Shown here: piece by piece, positions 17,785-27,337 of the stretch
How the letters are laid out: the number at the start of each line of letters is the position of its first letter
Position numbering within the stretch: the first letter of the stretch is position 1
Assembly (NCBI RefSeq): GCF_014696435.1
Contig: NZ_JACJQG010000025.1
Location: forward strand, 1-64,000
Reading direction: 5' to 3'
Origin: Calothrix anomala FACHB-343
GTDB taxonomy: Bacteria > Cyanobacteriota > Cyanobacteriia > Cyanobacteriales > Nostocaceae
Length of the DNA: 64,000 nt
Notes under the pieces: generated by a model
Database searches by the model: none
What the model saw: the letters and a program-made list of their open reading frames with translations, nothing else
Told to the model about the DNA's origin: nothing
Translations under genes and position numbers: made by a program

Positions 17785-18711
17785 ATGGTACAAACAATCT
17801 TAATTTTGACAGCAAATCCTCAAGGTACTTCACAACTACGTTTAGATCAGGAAGTGCGAGATATTGAAGAAGGACTACAGCGAGCAAAGCAACGCGATCA
17901 GTTTATCTTAGAACAGAAGTGGGCAGTGCGACCGAGAGACATCCAGAGAGCAATGCTGGATATCAATCCTTCTATTATTCATTTTTCTGGCCATGGCACA
18001 GGGGATGAGGGTTTAGTATTTGAAGATGAAACAGGTTCAGCAAAGCTAGTTGATGGCGAAGCCTTAGCGGGATTGTTTGAACTGTTTGCAGAGCAAGTTG
18101 AGTGTGTTGTTCTCAATGGCTGTTATTCGGAAGTGCAAGCAGAAGCGATCGCACAACATGTTAATTATGTAATTGGTATGAAAAAGGCGATCCCAGATAA
18201 AGCAGCAATTGAATTTGCTGTAGGTTTTTACGATGCTTTAGGTGCAGGAAAGCCCGTTGAATTTGCCCACAAATTTGGTTGTGCTGCAATTCGGTTAGCA
18301 GGTATTCCAGAGCAACTCACCCCAGTTCTCAAGAAGAAGCCAAATATTAATGAGAAGGAAAATTTACCTCTAAAGCAGCTTTCAGTCACCAATGAACCAG
18401 CATCAGAGACATCTCAAGAACTCACCGATTCTGACAGGGAAATACTTACAGAACTCTTGATACGTAGTGGACGTGCAGAATATTCGGCACGAAAAGCACT
18501 TTGTATAAAAATTGGAATTGAAGCCAATCAACTTGGATTTTTAAGACAATCAACCGATGCTGACTTTGCTTTAGAGTTAATTAGCTATTTGCATGATACA
18601 GATAACAAAAAAGCTCTTTGCCAAATCTGCAAAGAACTTGAAGTTGTGTTTAAAACAGGGAAATACGCAGCTAATTTAGAAAGTATTAAATCAAAATTAA
18701 ATTATAAATAG
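17785..18711 (+). CDS. CHAT protease with C-terminal effector-associated domain (EAD)
   Basis: A 308-residue cytoplasmic protein. Residues 1 to about 175 are a compact CHAT domain with catalytic His70 in IIHFSGHGTGDEG and Cys113 in VVLNGCYSE, both present. After a linker (about 176-215), residues about 218-305 form a small helical domain with KALCIKIGI, GFLRQSTDADF and ALCQIC. Much the same domain opens the next gene's product. In bacterial conflict systems such effector-associated domains tether effectors to partners by homotypic contact. GGAG lies about ten bases before the ATG. The next gene starts 24 bp downstream, so the two are very likely co-transcribed. Confidence 0.88.
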   Translation: MVQTILILTANPQGTSQLRLDQEVRDIEEGLQRAKQRDQFILEQKWAVRPRDIQRAMLDINPSIIHFSGHGTGDEGLVFEDETGSAKLVDGEALAGLFELFAEQVECVVLNGCYSEVQAEAIAQHVNYVIGMKKAIPDKAAIEFAVGFYDALGAGKPVEFAHKFGCAAIRLAGIPEQLTPVLKKKPNINEKENLPLKQLSVTNEPASETSQELTDSDREILTELLIRSGRAEYSARKALCIKIGIEANQLGFLRQSTDADFALELISYLHDTDNKKALCQICKELEVVFKTGKYAANLESIKSKLNYK

Positions 18712-18735
18712 TGTAAAAAGTGAGATGAAAATATT

Positions 18736-19725
18736 ATGGCTCCAAATTATTTACAAGAATCTGATATAGAAACATTAGCAAACTTATTGTTACGTAGCCA
18801 ACAATCAAGAACAAGAGAAGCACTATGTATAAGAATTGGAATCGATCCCCAGCGAATCGGATTTATAAGAGATTCTTCAGATGCTGACTTTGTTACACAA
18901 CTAATTTACTATTTAGATAATGTAGGCGATCAAGAAGCTCTTTGTAAGCTTTGTTGCCAGGAATTATTTCCTATATTTAATAAATCAACATATAGAGCCA
19001 TCTTAGAAGAGATTGCAGTAAAACTAACTTGTAATCATGACTGTGTAAAGAATTCTCCAGATTATAAAACATTAAAACAGTCAAGTTCTCTCAAGCCAAA
19101 TCTCGTTCCTGAATTCGCAGCCAATTACCCTAATCAACTAGATAAATCAAAACCTGAATCACTGTTTATAAAAATCGGTAACGTTAACAAAAAGTTACTT
19201 ATAAGTGGTGTAATACTTCTATTAGGTCTAGGAGGGTTTGCACTACATGAGGAAATCAGCCAAACTGTTGTAGATCCCAAATATAATGCCTTAACGGAAT
19301 TTCTCAAAGCAAGAAAGTGGGAAGAGGCTGATGGCGAAACAGCTACAATCACTCGCAACATAATTGGAAAAGACAAAGCTCATCCACTCTATATTAATGA
19401 TCTCAAAACTTTTCCTTGCACTGATCTACGTAACATAGAACAACTATGGCTAAAGTATAGTGACAAACGCTTTGGCTTTAGCAAGCAGAAGCAAATCATT
19501 AGCAATTTAGTTATCACACAAACGGAACAACAGAAAAAAGAAGACTATGCCTGGAAAGAATTTTCAAACCAAGTTGGTTGGTATAGGGTTATTTCCAAGC
19601 AGAATGCCCCCGACGGGCATTTTCCGGCAATAGGAACTTGGTGGAATGCGTATGAACCAGGGTGGTTGGAGGCGCTTTTCTCGCGTATCGATGCTTGTAA
19701 CGCAGATAAGGATCGCAATCCCTAG
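18736..19725 (+). CDS. EAD - transmembrane - GUN4-domain protein
   Basis: A 329-residue protein of three parts. Residues about 8-98 are an EAD-like domain closely related to the C-terminus of the upstream CHAT protein (ALCIRIGI, GFIRDSSDADF, ALCKLC). A linker leads to one membrane helix at about 153-170 (LLISGVILLLGLGGFALH). Residues about 183-300 are a GUN4-type domain: YNALTEFLKARKWEEADGET, FPCTDL, IEQLWLKYSDKRFGFS and QVGWYR. GUN4 domains bind porphyrins and, in the classical protein, activate Mg-chelatase H. Here the domain is anchored to the membrane and paired with a protease. Its stop codon overlaps the start of a GTAGGTTGGGT repeat. Confidence 0.85.
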   Translation: MAPNYLQESDIETLANLLLRSQQSRTREALCIRIGIDPQRIGFIRDSSDADFVTQLIYYLDNVGDQEALCKLCCQELFPIFNKSTYRAILEEIAVKLTCNHDCVKNSPDYKTLKQSSSLKPNLVPEFAANYPNQLDKSKPESLFIKIGNVNKKLLISGVILLLGLGGFALHEEISQTVVDPKYNALTEFLKARKWEEADGETATITRNIIGKDKAHPLYINDLKTFPCTDLRNIEQLWLKYSDKRFGFSKQKQIISNLVITQTEQQKKEDYAWKEFSNQVGWYRVISKQNAPDGHFPAIGTWWNAYEPGWLEALFSRIDACNADKDRNP

Positions 19726-20133
19726 TAGGTTGGGTGTAACGTAGCTTGCTTCCCTCAAACATCGAGTTTGCGTAATTGTTCCACTAACTCATTAGATACC
19801 ATTGTTAACCTTAGCTTTGAATAATTTAATATCAGGTTAAAGAATAGCTTTATTTAATATCAAAAATATAACGATATTTCATCATGATCTGGAACAAAAA
19901 ATTGGCATGTATCATCTCTTCAGAGAATAAGATGACTACTGTCTCAAAGACACCCAACATTTATTAATGCGATCGCAAAAACCATGTCGGGAGTCGCAAA
20001 AATAGCTTTTGATACTACAATTGCTATTTCGGGCATCGCCAAAATAGCTTTTGAGACAAAAATTGCTATTTTGGCGATGTCTACAGCAATTGATACCTAC
20101 CGAAAATATCTAGCTTGCAGTTCCGACTCAATT
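19725..20133. other. Convergent gap with half foldback and tandem hairpins
   Basis: No gene. It begins with a half copy of the GTAGGTTGGGT foldback at the GUN4 gene's stop codon. An AT-rich stretch follows, then two related hairpin units at about 19987-20034 and 20034-20079 before the stop codon of the ChlH-like gene. Confidence 0.6.
20034..20079. terminator. Strong hairpin between convergent genes
   Basis: Perfect 15-bp inverted repeat CATCGCCAAAATAGC/GCTATTTTGGCGATG with a 16-base loop that can pair partly. A degenerate copy of the unit precedes it. Its place between the convergent GUN4-type and ChlH-like genes suits a bidirectional terminator, but there is no clean T-tract. Confidence 0.5.
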
Positions 20134-23100
20134 TAAACTGTCACACCTTCTAACTCTTCATCGGTTAACTCATACAATTGACGTAACTTATCTAACTTAT
20201 CTTTATCCGCTTGCCAAAAACCCCGCCCATGCGCCTCTAACATCCTCCCTACTATATTCCGAAAGGCTTCCGGGTTGGCTTTGCGTAACTTTTCCGCCAT
20301 CTCTGCATCTAAAGCGTAAGTATCCGCAGCTTGGTCATATACCCAGTCGTCAGTAAAATCCGCAGTACCGCCCCAACCAATCAACGCTGTCATCCGTTGA
20401 GAAATTTCAAACGCCCCACCAGAACCTTGATTAGCCATAGCTTGCGCCCATTTAGGATTTACCAACTTCGTGCGGTATTCCATCCGCAGTAAATCATCTA
20501 AATTTCGCGGTGTGGTGTCTTTCGAGAAACTTTCAACAAAACTAGTGGTTATCTTCTTCCCGCGTTGCTTTTCGGCGGCTTTCTTTAACCCACCAGTATT
20601 AGCGTAATATTCTTGAATATCGGTGATACCATATTCTACCGAATCTATTTCTTGAACAATGCGATCGCTTGTTTTTAATAAAGTATTCAAAACCTCAGGT
20701 CTAGCCTGTCCCTTATCCTGTCTCCCGTAACTAAACACATTGCGACTTTGCCAAGTATTACCTAACTCCTCACCCGATTCCCAATTACCATCAACAACTT
20801 GGTCATTCACCAACGAACCAAAATCCCCAGCTGGGTTAGAAAACAACCTCGCCGATACATTCTCCACCCCTTGCGCCTTTAAAGCTAAAGCATGTTTTCT
20901 AATAAAATTCTCTTCTTCAGGTTCATCAGCATCAGCAGCCCGTTGAAATAAATCATCTAATAACTCGATGATATTCACAAAACTATCGCGGAAAATTCCC
21001 GAGAGATTTCCTAACACATCAATTCGCGGATGTCCCACATCAGCCAAAGGTTTCAACTCATAACGAACAATTCTCCCCGTTCCCTCCTTCACAGGTTCAG
21101 CACCCACCAATTCCAACAAAATCCCTAACGATTCACCCTTAGTTTTAATCGCATCTAAACCCCATAACATCACCGCCACAGTCTCCGGATATTTCCGATG
21201 TTCTTGTAAATGCTGGGCGATAATTTTTTGCGCTATTTCCCTACCCCGTTCATAGGCAGCAGGCGACGGCATTCTATAAGGGTCTAAAGCATGAATATTT
21301 CTCCCCGTAGGTAACACCCCCGGCCCATCCCTTAACAAATCACCACCAGGCGCAGGCGGAATATACTCACCATTTAAACCCCTCAACAAATTCCCCAACT
21401 CATCCCTAGATTGCATTAATAAACTTCTTATTTCTTCTCCTTCGCGCCCTTCGCGTCTTCGCGGTTCGTTCCCAAAATAAGCCTCCAAATACCCCGCCAA
21501 CTTTTCCTCATCAGGTTCCTCCCCCAAAACATGCAACCCCGAAGAAAACAAGCGCCCTTCTAAAACCTGCAAATACTCATACAACTTCACCAAATAATCA
21601 TCAAAAACATGGGCACTAAACATCCGCACATTTTCATAACTAAAAGGAATCCCCAACCTTTTTGCATCTTCTAACGGACAATCCGCATCCAACCCAGTAT
21701 CAACAATTTTTTGACAAATCCCTTCCTGCAAAACATAATTCTTTTTTGGATCTTCCCGATACTCAGAAATCAAATCCCTTAAAGCCAACAATTCCTTATA
21801 CAAACCAGCACGACCATAAGGGGGGACATTATGAGAAATTAGCACCCCATAACCGCGACGCTTCGCCAAAATTGACTCCGAAGGATTATTTGCCGCATAT
21901 ATATATAGATTAGGGATATCTCCTAATAAAATATCCGACCAAGAATAACCCGTATTTCCTAAAGGCGAACCCGGTAACCATTCCACAGTTCCGTGCATTC
22001 CAAAATGCACCACAGCATCAGCTTGAAAATCATTTTGTAACCACTTATAAAAAGCCGCATATTGAGGGTGAGGTGTTAAATCTCGCTCAAACATTAACCG
22101 CATCGGGTCGCCTTGTAAACCCAAAGGCGGCTGCACCCCTATCCAAATATTTCCTAACTGTACGCCACCAATTTGAAACTCATCACCATAAGTTTTAATC
22201 CCCGTTCCCGTGAGAGATTTCCATTGCTTCTCAATGCGAGAAGTACGGAGATAACCTAACCATTTTTCCAGGGTGCGAACGTTAACTGAAGCAGGGATTA
22301 TGTCTTTCTCTCCTTCATTGATACTTTCATCTGCTTCCTTTACCCAGCGAATTAACTCTTCCCCATCATCCGGTAAATCGCTTATGGTATAGCCTTGTTC
22401 TTTTAGTGCATTGAGGAATTTTAATAAACTGCGTGGCACATTTAATAAAGCAGCCGTACCCACAGCCCCATAACCGGGAGGAAAACCATATAAAATAATC
22501 GCTATTTTTCGTTCCGATGCAGATTTTTGGCGTAAATTAATCCAGCTTTTTACCCTACCAATTAATCGCTGTACTCGTTCGGGAATCAAATAAATATCTT
22601 CACCCACCAAACCACCCAAGGGAACCGTATCAATCGCCCCATCGAGTTCAGGTAAAGCATATAAAACTACACTTTGTAAACCCCCAATTCCTTGACGAGT
22701 CCAAGAATAAATATCTTGAATTAATAAAGGTGCAGCGACAAAATAAGGTACATTTTTCGCTGTTAAAATGCGTTTAGCAACTTCTACCTGTCGCCCTGCT
22801 TCCATTGAACCGGCGGGGCCGCCCACTAAAGGAAAACCAATTGTAGATACAACAGCATCAACTTTCACCGCTTCTTTGGAAAGAGAAGGAGTTTCAATAT
22901 TACCCAATTCTCTTTGCTGAATTTCATAATCAGTTGTCATCCAATCTCTGACAGCTACATGTCCTTCTACACCATTGATAAAAATTGGTAAAGGAATTAA
23001 ACCAGCCGCTTCAAAACGTCTAATTAATTGGGGAATATATGCTTGTTTTGTAATAACATGTTTGCGATACAGCAGAATTCCCACAACTGGATTGTTAACA

Positions 23101-23780
23101 TTGAATTTCTGCTGATACCATTCTAAATATACTTTTGGTGATTCAAAAAAACCTTGATAATCTGGATGCAATAAACCCATATTTGGCGTTTCCACAGGTG
23201 CGGGAATATCGCCAATTTTTAAGCCTAAATATTTTTCTGCTAATGTCCAAAATAATGACGCAACGTTATCTACGCCACCAGCATTCCAATAACCGTAGAT
23301 AATTAACCAGTTGCGTAAATCTTGAACTTTTTGCACGGGCACATATTTGAGTAATTTCGGCCCTACTTTTAAAAAGCTAATATAACCAGCGAGTTTATCT
23401 TCTTCTCTACCATTACTAAATTTATCGAGAATAAATTTTACTGGCTTGGGCATACCTTTGGGTTTATCGCCAATAGCAAAATCGCCCAACTTGGTTAAAC
23501 TCATTAATTCTAAAGCCGACTCAAACACCAAGCGGATGGGAATTTGGGAAATGCGATCGCGAAGCCACAAAACCTGGTCATAATCAAATATTAAACTGCC
23601 AAAAAATACCTCAGCGCCTTGGAGTGCGGTTTCTACTTCCTGACGCTTGGTGGTAATATCGCGATCGCTAAACACGCGAATATCCAAATCAGAACAGCGA
23701 GAGTTAGCTAAAAACGCCGCTTTTCTATACAAGTCAGCGTTAAAGGATTCAAACCCAGCAATCAAGACGATGCGTTTCAT
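20133..23780 (-). CDS. Magnesium chelatase H subunit paralogue (ChlH/BchH type)
   Basis: Large porphyrin-binding subunit of about 1215 residues, of the family that inserts Mg into protoporphyrin IX with ATPase subunits ChlI and ChlD. Typical segments are VLYALPELDGAIDTVPLGGL, YGFPPGYGAVGTAALLNVP, VVHFGMHGTVEWLPG and the C-terminal GGTADFTDDWVYDQ. It is shorter than the usual cyanobacterial ChlH (about 1330 residues) and nearer BchH length, so it may be a second copy. ATG at 23780 (KRIVLIAGFE) is preferred to 23843. An Arg/Glu-rich insert (EPRRREGREGEEIR) near 21440-21480 comes from an intergenic-type repeat. ChlI and ChlD are not nearby. Confidence 0.9.
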   Translation of the reverse strand: MKRIVLIAGFESFNADLYRKAAFLANSRCSDLDIRVFSDRDITTKRQEVETALQGAEVFFGSLIFDYDQVLWLRDRISQIPIRLVFESALELMSLTKLGDFAIGDKPKGMPKPVKFILDKFSNGREEDKLAGYISFLKVGPKLLKYVPVQKVQDLRNWLIIYGYWNAGGVDNVASLFWTLAEKYLGLKIGDIPAPVETPNMGLLHPDYQGFFESPKVYLEWYQQKFNVNNPVVGILLYRKHVITKQAYIPQLIRRFEAAGLIPLPIFINGVEGHVAVRDWMTTDYEIQQRELGNIETPSLSKEAVKVDAVVSTIGFPLVGGPAGSMEAGRQVEVAKRILTAKNVPYFVAAPLLIQDIYSWTRQGIGGLQSVVLYALPELDGAIDTVPLGGLVGEDIYLIPERVQRLIGRVKSWINLRQKSASERKIAIILYGFPPGYGAVGTAALLNVPRSLLKFLNALKEQGYTISDLPDDGEELIRWVKEADESINEGEKDIIPASVNVRTLEKWLGYLRTSRIEKQWKSLTGTGIKTYGDEFQIGGVQLGNIWIGVQPPLGLQGDPMRLMFERDLTPHPQYAAFYKWLQNDFQADAVVHFGMHGTVEWLPGSPLGNTGYSWSDILLGDIPNLYIYAANNPSESILAKRRGYGVLISHNVPPYGRAGLYKELLALRDLISEYREDPKKNYVLQEGICQKIVDTGLDADCPLEDAKRLGIPFSYENVRMFSAHVFDDYLVKLYEYLQVLEGRLFSSGLHVLGEEPDEEKLAGYLEAYFGNEPRRREGREGEEIRSLLMQSRDELGNLLRGLNGEYIPPAPGGDLLRDGPGVLPTGRNIHALDPYRMPSPAAYERGREIAQKIIAQHLQEHRKYPETVAVMLWGLDAIKTKGESLGILLELVGAEPVKEGTGRIVRYELKPLADVGHPRIDVLGNLSGIFRDSFVNIIELLDDLFQRAADADEPEEENFIRKHALALKAQGVENVSARLFSNPAGDFGSLVNDQVVDGNWESGEELGNTWQSRNVFSYGRQDKGQARPEVLNTLLKTSDRIVQEIDSVEYGITDIQEYYANTGGLKKAAEKQRGKKITTSFVESFSKDTTPRNLDDLLRMEYRTKLVNPKWAQAMANQGSGGAFEISQRMTALIGWGGTADFTDDWVYDQAADTYALDAEMAEKLRKANPEAFRNIVGRMLEAHGRGFWQADKDKLDKLRQLYELTDEELEGVTV

Positions 23781-24007
23781 GCAGTAAGTTATAAAATATC
23801 TCTTGATCTCGATCTTAATTCGCTTTTCAAGGTAAAACCTCACAACTTACGCACTCAGATCCCCCAACCCCCTGCAAAAGCCAGGGTCGTTTTATTGGTA
23901 TTTTGTCATTATACCTAAACTTACGGTTGCAAATTTACCTTATTTGCTGTAATAAATCTGCAAACAAGGTAATTTCTGAGATTTGTTGTTATGAGGCTGG
24001 CATAAAA

Positions 24008-25405
24008 TTACACCGCCATCCCTGGGCGATGCTGTAACCAAGGGTTAGCAGCTTCTAATTGTGCGGCTAGACTGATGAGTGTTTCTTCCCCACCAGGTTT
24101 ACCAATTAACTGTACGCTAATGGGTACGCCGTTACTATCAAAGCCGACAGGAATGGCGATCGCGGGTTGTCCTGTCGCATTTGCTACTGGGCATGGTGCA
24201 ATCCAGTTAATAATATTTTGGAATGTCTCTTCTGGACTTAAATCCGCCCATTCTCCCACTTTAATTGGTATATGTAAATATACTGGAAGTACCAACACAT
24301 CCACGTTATGAAAAAACCCGATGATTTGCCGCGATACCATCTGCATTTGCGCCACAGCTTTTAAATATTCTGCCGCCGAACCCGATCGCGCTAACAAAAA
24401 TTGGTTGAATGGTTGTAATGCTGGCGCAGGAATTCCCGCCGCACCGACTCCAGCTTGCCACACAATTTGAAATGGTTCGATTAAGCCGCTAAAATCTGGG
24501 GATTTTTGTTCTATTTTATGCCCCAGCTGTTCTAATAACTTAACAGTTTGCAATACGCCTTGCTCGCAGTTAGCATCTGCTGTACCTAGAGGCGGAATGA
24601 TAGTGGTGTAAGCAATCTGTAATTCCCCTAGTGGTTTTTCTGTCGCCGCGAGAAAAGATGACTGTGGTTCTGGTAACCAATAAGGATCGCCCAGGAAATA
24701 ACCTGATATAGTATCTAAAAGTGCTGCTGCATCCGCAACAGTACGGGCAAGGGGGCCATTAGTGGCAATTCCCGCCAAGCGATCGCCTACAGGCGCGTTT
24801 GTCACCCTTCCCCGTGATGGTTTGATACCTACCACACCACAACAAGCCGCAGGCCCCCGAATGGAACCACCCCCATCGGAACCTTGGGCGATCGCGCACA
24901 ACCCTGCGGCGACGGCTGCGGCAGCACCACCACTAGAACCGCCCGGGGTGTAATCTAAATTCCAAGGATTTCTCGCCGGAGGAAAACCCGCAGGTTCACT
25001 GTAAGGAAAAGAACCTAACTCTGAGGTGGCGGTTTTACCTAAAATCACAAACCCAGCTTGTTTAATTCGCGTTACTACCCCATCATCATAGTTGAGGATA
25101 TTGTTAATTAATGCCGGATTGCCGTAAGTACAGGGGACACCTGCGACAGCGTTTAAATCTTTGATAGAAATCGGTACGCCAAAAAATGGCGGGAGTTGGG
25201 AATTAGTGGCGAGAAATTCAGTTTTGGCTTTTGCATCTGCGATCGCTAAATCTGCCGTCACTGTAAAATAACTTCCTAATTGCGGATTTAATCGCTCAAT
25301 TCTTGCTAAATAAATATTTACCAATTCTACAGGCGAAATTTCCCGGCGACGGATTAATTGCGCCAAATCTAATGCGGGAGTAAAAGCTAAATCAGTTTCA
25401 TTCAT
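24008..25405 (-). CDS. Amidase signature family enzyme
   Basis: A 465-residue amidase. The Ser-cisSer-Lys triad is visible: Lys in VPISIKDLN, Ser in GGSSGGAAAAVAAG and Ser in GSDGGGSIRGPAA. This family includes GatA, indoleacetamide hydrolase and many general amidases. GatA normally sits in other contexts and the C-terminal part here differs, so a broad amidase call is safer. It is divergent from the coiled-coil gene at 25734 and follows the ChlH-like gene's direction with a 227-bp gap. Confidence 0.88.
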   Translation of the reverse strand: MNETDLAFTPALDLAQLIRRREISPVELVNIYLARIERLNPQLGSYFTVTADLAIADAKAKTEFLATNSQLPPFFGVPISIKDLNAVAGVPCTYGNPALINNILNYDDGVVTRIKQAGFVILGKTATSELGSFPYSEPAGFPPARNPWNLDYTPGGSSGGAAAAVAAGLCAIAQGSDGGGSIRGPAACCGVVGIKPSRGRVTNAPVGDRLAGIATNGPLARTVADAAALLDTISGYFLGDPYWLPEPQSSFLAATEKPLGELQIAYTTIIPPLGTADANCEQGVLQTVKLLEQLGHKIEQKSPDFSGLIEPFQIVWQAGVGAAGIPAPALQPFNQFLLARSGSAAEYLKAVAQMQMVSRQIIGFFHNVDVLVLPVYLHIPIKVGEWADLSPEETFQNIINWIAPCPVANATGQPAIAIPVGFDSNGVPISVQLIGKPGGEETLISLAAQLEAANPWLQHRPGMAV

Positions 25406-25733
25406 GCGTTAACTACGAGGTAGTTGCAAAATTTCTGCAAAATTCTAACTTAAGTTGTTACTTTAACAGGATTTTTGGGAACTATATCTTTACAGTTCCT
25501 GAGATTTTTTCATCAACGAGGATACTCAGCTGCAACAGGCGTGGTTTTTTTGTAATACCACATGCGGAAATAGCCTGGTTTGAGATTTTGGTAATTCCAG
25601 AGATTTTACATCCCACATCTCTCAAATCCCCCATCTAAAATCTCAAATCTCAAATCCAAAATTGCGATCGCCAAGCCGCACAGTCATTTTAATTGTTTGG
25701 CATAATCTTTCAACCCATCCCCAAGGGGTATTT
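25406..25733. other. 328-bp divergent leader region
   Basis: No gene. It contains the leaders of the divergent amidase and coiled-coil genes and imperfect ATCTCAA/ATCCCCC-type repeats at about 25612-25662. No clear operator was found. Confidence 0.5.
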
Positions 25734-27197
25734 ATGGCGAATCTGGAAAAGCTGCTACATGAATTGACAAAACTTGTTGAGAGTCTTAAGCTCACTATTG
25801 GTGATTCTCATGCGATTAAGCAAGAAATTATCCGGCTAAATTTTATTCAAGAAAAACTGCGCAATTTAAAAAGTGCGATCGCAGAAGAATTAGCTGTTGC
25901 AAAAATTAATAGTTCAGTAGGTAGCGCAGCTGCTGGAAGTACAGAAAATTCTCTATTAAGTTCTGATAGTTGTTTCGTTGCACCTTTACTCACAACTGGC
26001 GAAAAATTCATCGCCGAAAAATTTGGTACTGGTGCTAATAAGCTATCTTTCAACGATTTAGAAGCAAAAATTAGCCGTTGGTTAGAATGGGGAGAATTAC
26101 TACAGACAATTTCTGAAGATATTTTAAGTAATGCCCAATTTATTAACCAACTTAGTAGTAATATTAACTATCCTAGCTTATCCAGCCAATTCCAAAAACT
26201 CGAAGCCAAGCTGCAAATAGACTTAGCTTATGGTAAATCTAGAGTTTTACAGCAGCAACATCAGCAAATTGTTAATTCTCAAGAAGAATTATTGCAACTA
26301 CAGCAAAAATCTACAGAAGTATTTGAAAATATTAAAAATACGCAAAATATTTTATTAATACTACTCAATTTATCAGCCTTTTGCGGTAATTCTGGCTTAG
26401 AACTAGAGTGGTTTGACGATGAATATGGATTCATCATCTCTAGCGGTGGTAATTGCCAAGCATTAGCCGATATTATTTATGAGTGTGAATTATTTCAAGA
26501 AAAAATTCACAATTTAATTGTAGATACAAAGATTTTATTAGAGCAGGCAGAAATAGCCTTAAATAATCTACCAAAACATCCAACAATAGCAGGATTAAAA
26601 CAATTAATCGCTGACAACAGAACACAGAAATTTTTCGCTGTGGGTGTAAGTGTATTGGTATTAGGCTTTAGCACTTGGACAGCAACAAATTATATTATGC
26701 ATATCCAACAAGAGCAAAAGCTTAAACAGGAAAAGACTTCTGTATCTAATTTAAAATCTGCTCAAAAGCTGGGTATGGAAGCAGCAGTTTTAGTGCAAAA
26801 AACTCCCTTACCGCTCAAAGATTGGCAACAAGCACAAGATAAATGGCAACAAGCCGTCAAATTGCTAGAATCTTCGCCTCAAGGTACATCTGTTTCTAAT
26901 AAAGTTCAAACTCAATTAGCTACATATCGGGGTAACTATACGACGATTAGCAAAAGAGTAAACCTAGAGAAAAATGCAGCCTCAAAATTAGAAACTGCCG
27001 ATAAATTAGCTCAAGAAGCGGCTTTTATCATCAAAAATGCGCCTAAAGAAGCAGTAATTATGACGCAAGCTAAGGAGAAATTACAGGAAGCAATAAATTT
27101 ATTAAAAGCGATTCCTGAAGGTACGTTTGTGTCGCCACAAGTGCAAGAGAAGTTAGCTACTTATCAACAGAACTATCAGGAAATTAAGGGAGAATGA
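25734..27197 (+). CDS. Membrane-anchored coiled-coil protein with two C-terminal repeats
   Basis: A 487-residue protein. About 295 residues are helical and Gln/Leu-rich (coiled coil likely), then comes one membrane helix (FFAVGVSVLVLGFSTWTATN). Two repeats of about 65-70 residues follow, each running from A.KL..EAA through W..A or AKEKLQEAI to LATY..NY. The second repeat ends the protein. Such repeats occur in cyanobacterial membrane and kinase-associated proteins, but I know of no function. ATG at 25734 is preceded by AAGGGG, a good ribosome-binding site, so the upstream TTG at 25662 is rejected. Confidence 0.75.
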   Translation: MANLEKLLHELTKLVESLKLTIGDSHAIKQEIIRLNFIQEKLRNLKSAIAEELAVAKINSSVGSAAAGSTENSLLSSDSCFVAPLLTTGEKFIAEKFGTGANKLSFNDLEAKISRWLEWGELLQTISEDILSNAQFINQLSSNINYPSLSSQFQKLEAKLQIDLAYGKSRVLQQQHQQIVNSQEELLQLQQKSTEVFENIKNTQNILLILLNLSAFCGNSGLELEWFDDEYGFIISSGGNCQALADIIYECELFQEKIHNLIVDTKILLEQAEIALNNLPKHPTIAGLKQLIADNRTQKFFAVGVSVLVLGFSTWTATNYIMHIQQEQKLKQEKTSVSNLKSAQKLGMEAAVLVQKTPLPLKDWQQAQDKWQQAVKLLESSPQGTSVSNKVQTQLATYRGNYTTISKRVNLEKNAASKLETADKLAQEAAFIIKNAPKEAVIMTQAKEKLQEAINLLKAIPEGTFVSPQVQEKLATYQQNYQEIKGE

Positions 27198-27201
27198 ACC
27201 A

Positions 27202-27284
27202 ATTCAAAATTCAAAATTCAAAATTCAAAATTTAGGATTGTTGACTGTTGACTGTTGACTGTTGACTGTTGACTGTTGACTAAT
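27202..27284. repeat. Heptamer arrays (AAAATTC and TGTTGAC types)
   Basis: About four AAAATTC units are followed by about six TGTTGAC units in the gap between the coiled-coil and Uma2 genes. Confidence 0.8.
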
Positions 27285-27337
27285 AACAAATAAGAGACAA
27301 TAGAAAACAGTAGTCTTGAATATAGGGAGTCATAACC

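Noticed and set aside
20133-23780. CobN (cobaltochelatase) identity for the large chelatase
   Set aside because: Segments such as LPELDGAIDTVPLGGL and YGFPPGYGAVGTAALLNVP are of the ChlH/BchH type rather than CobN.
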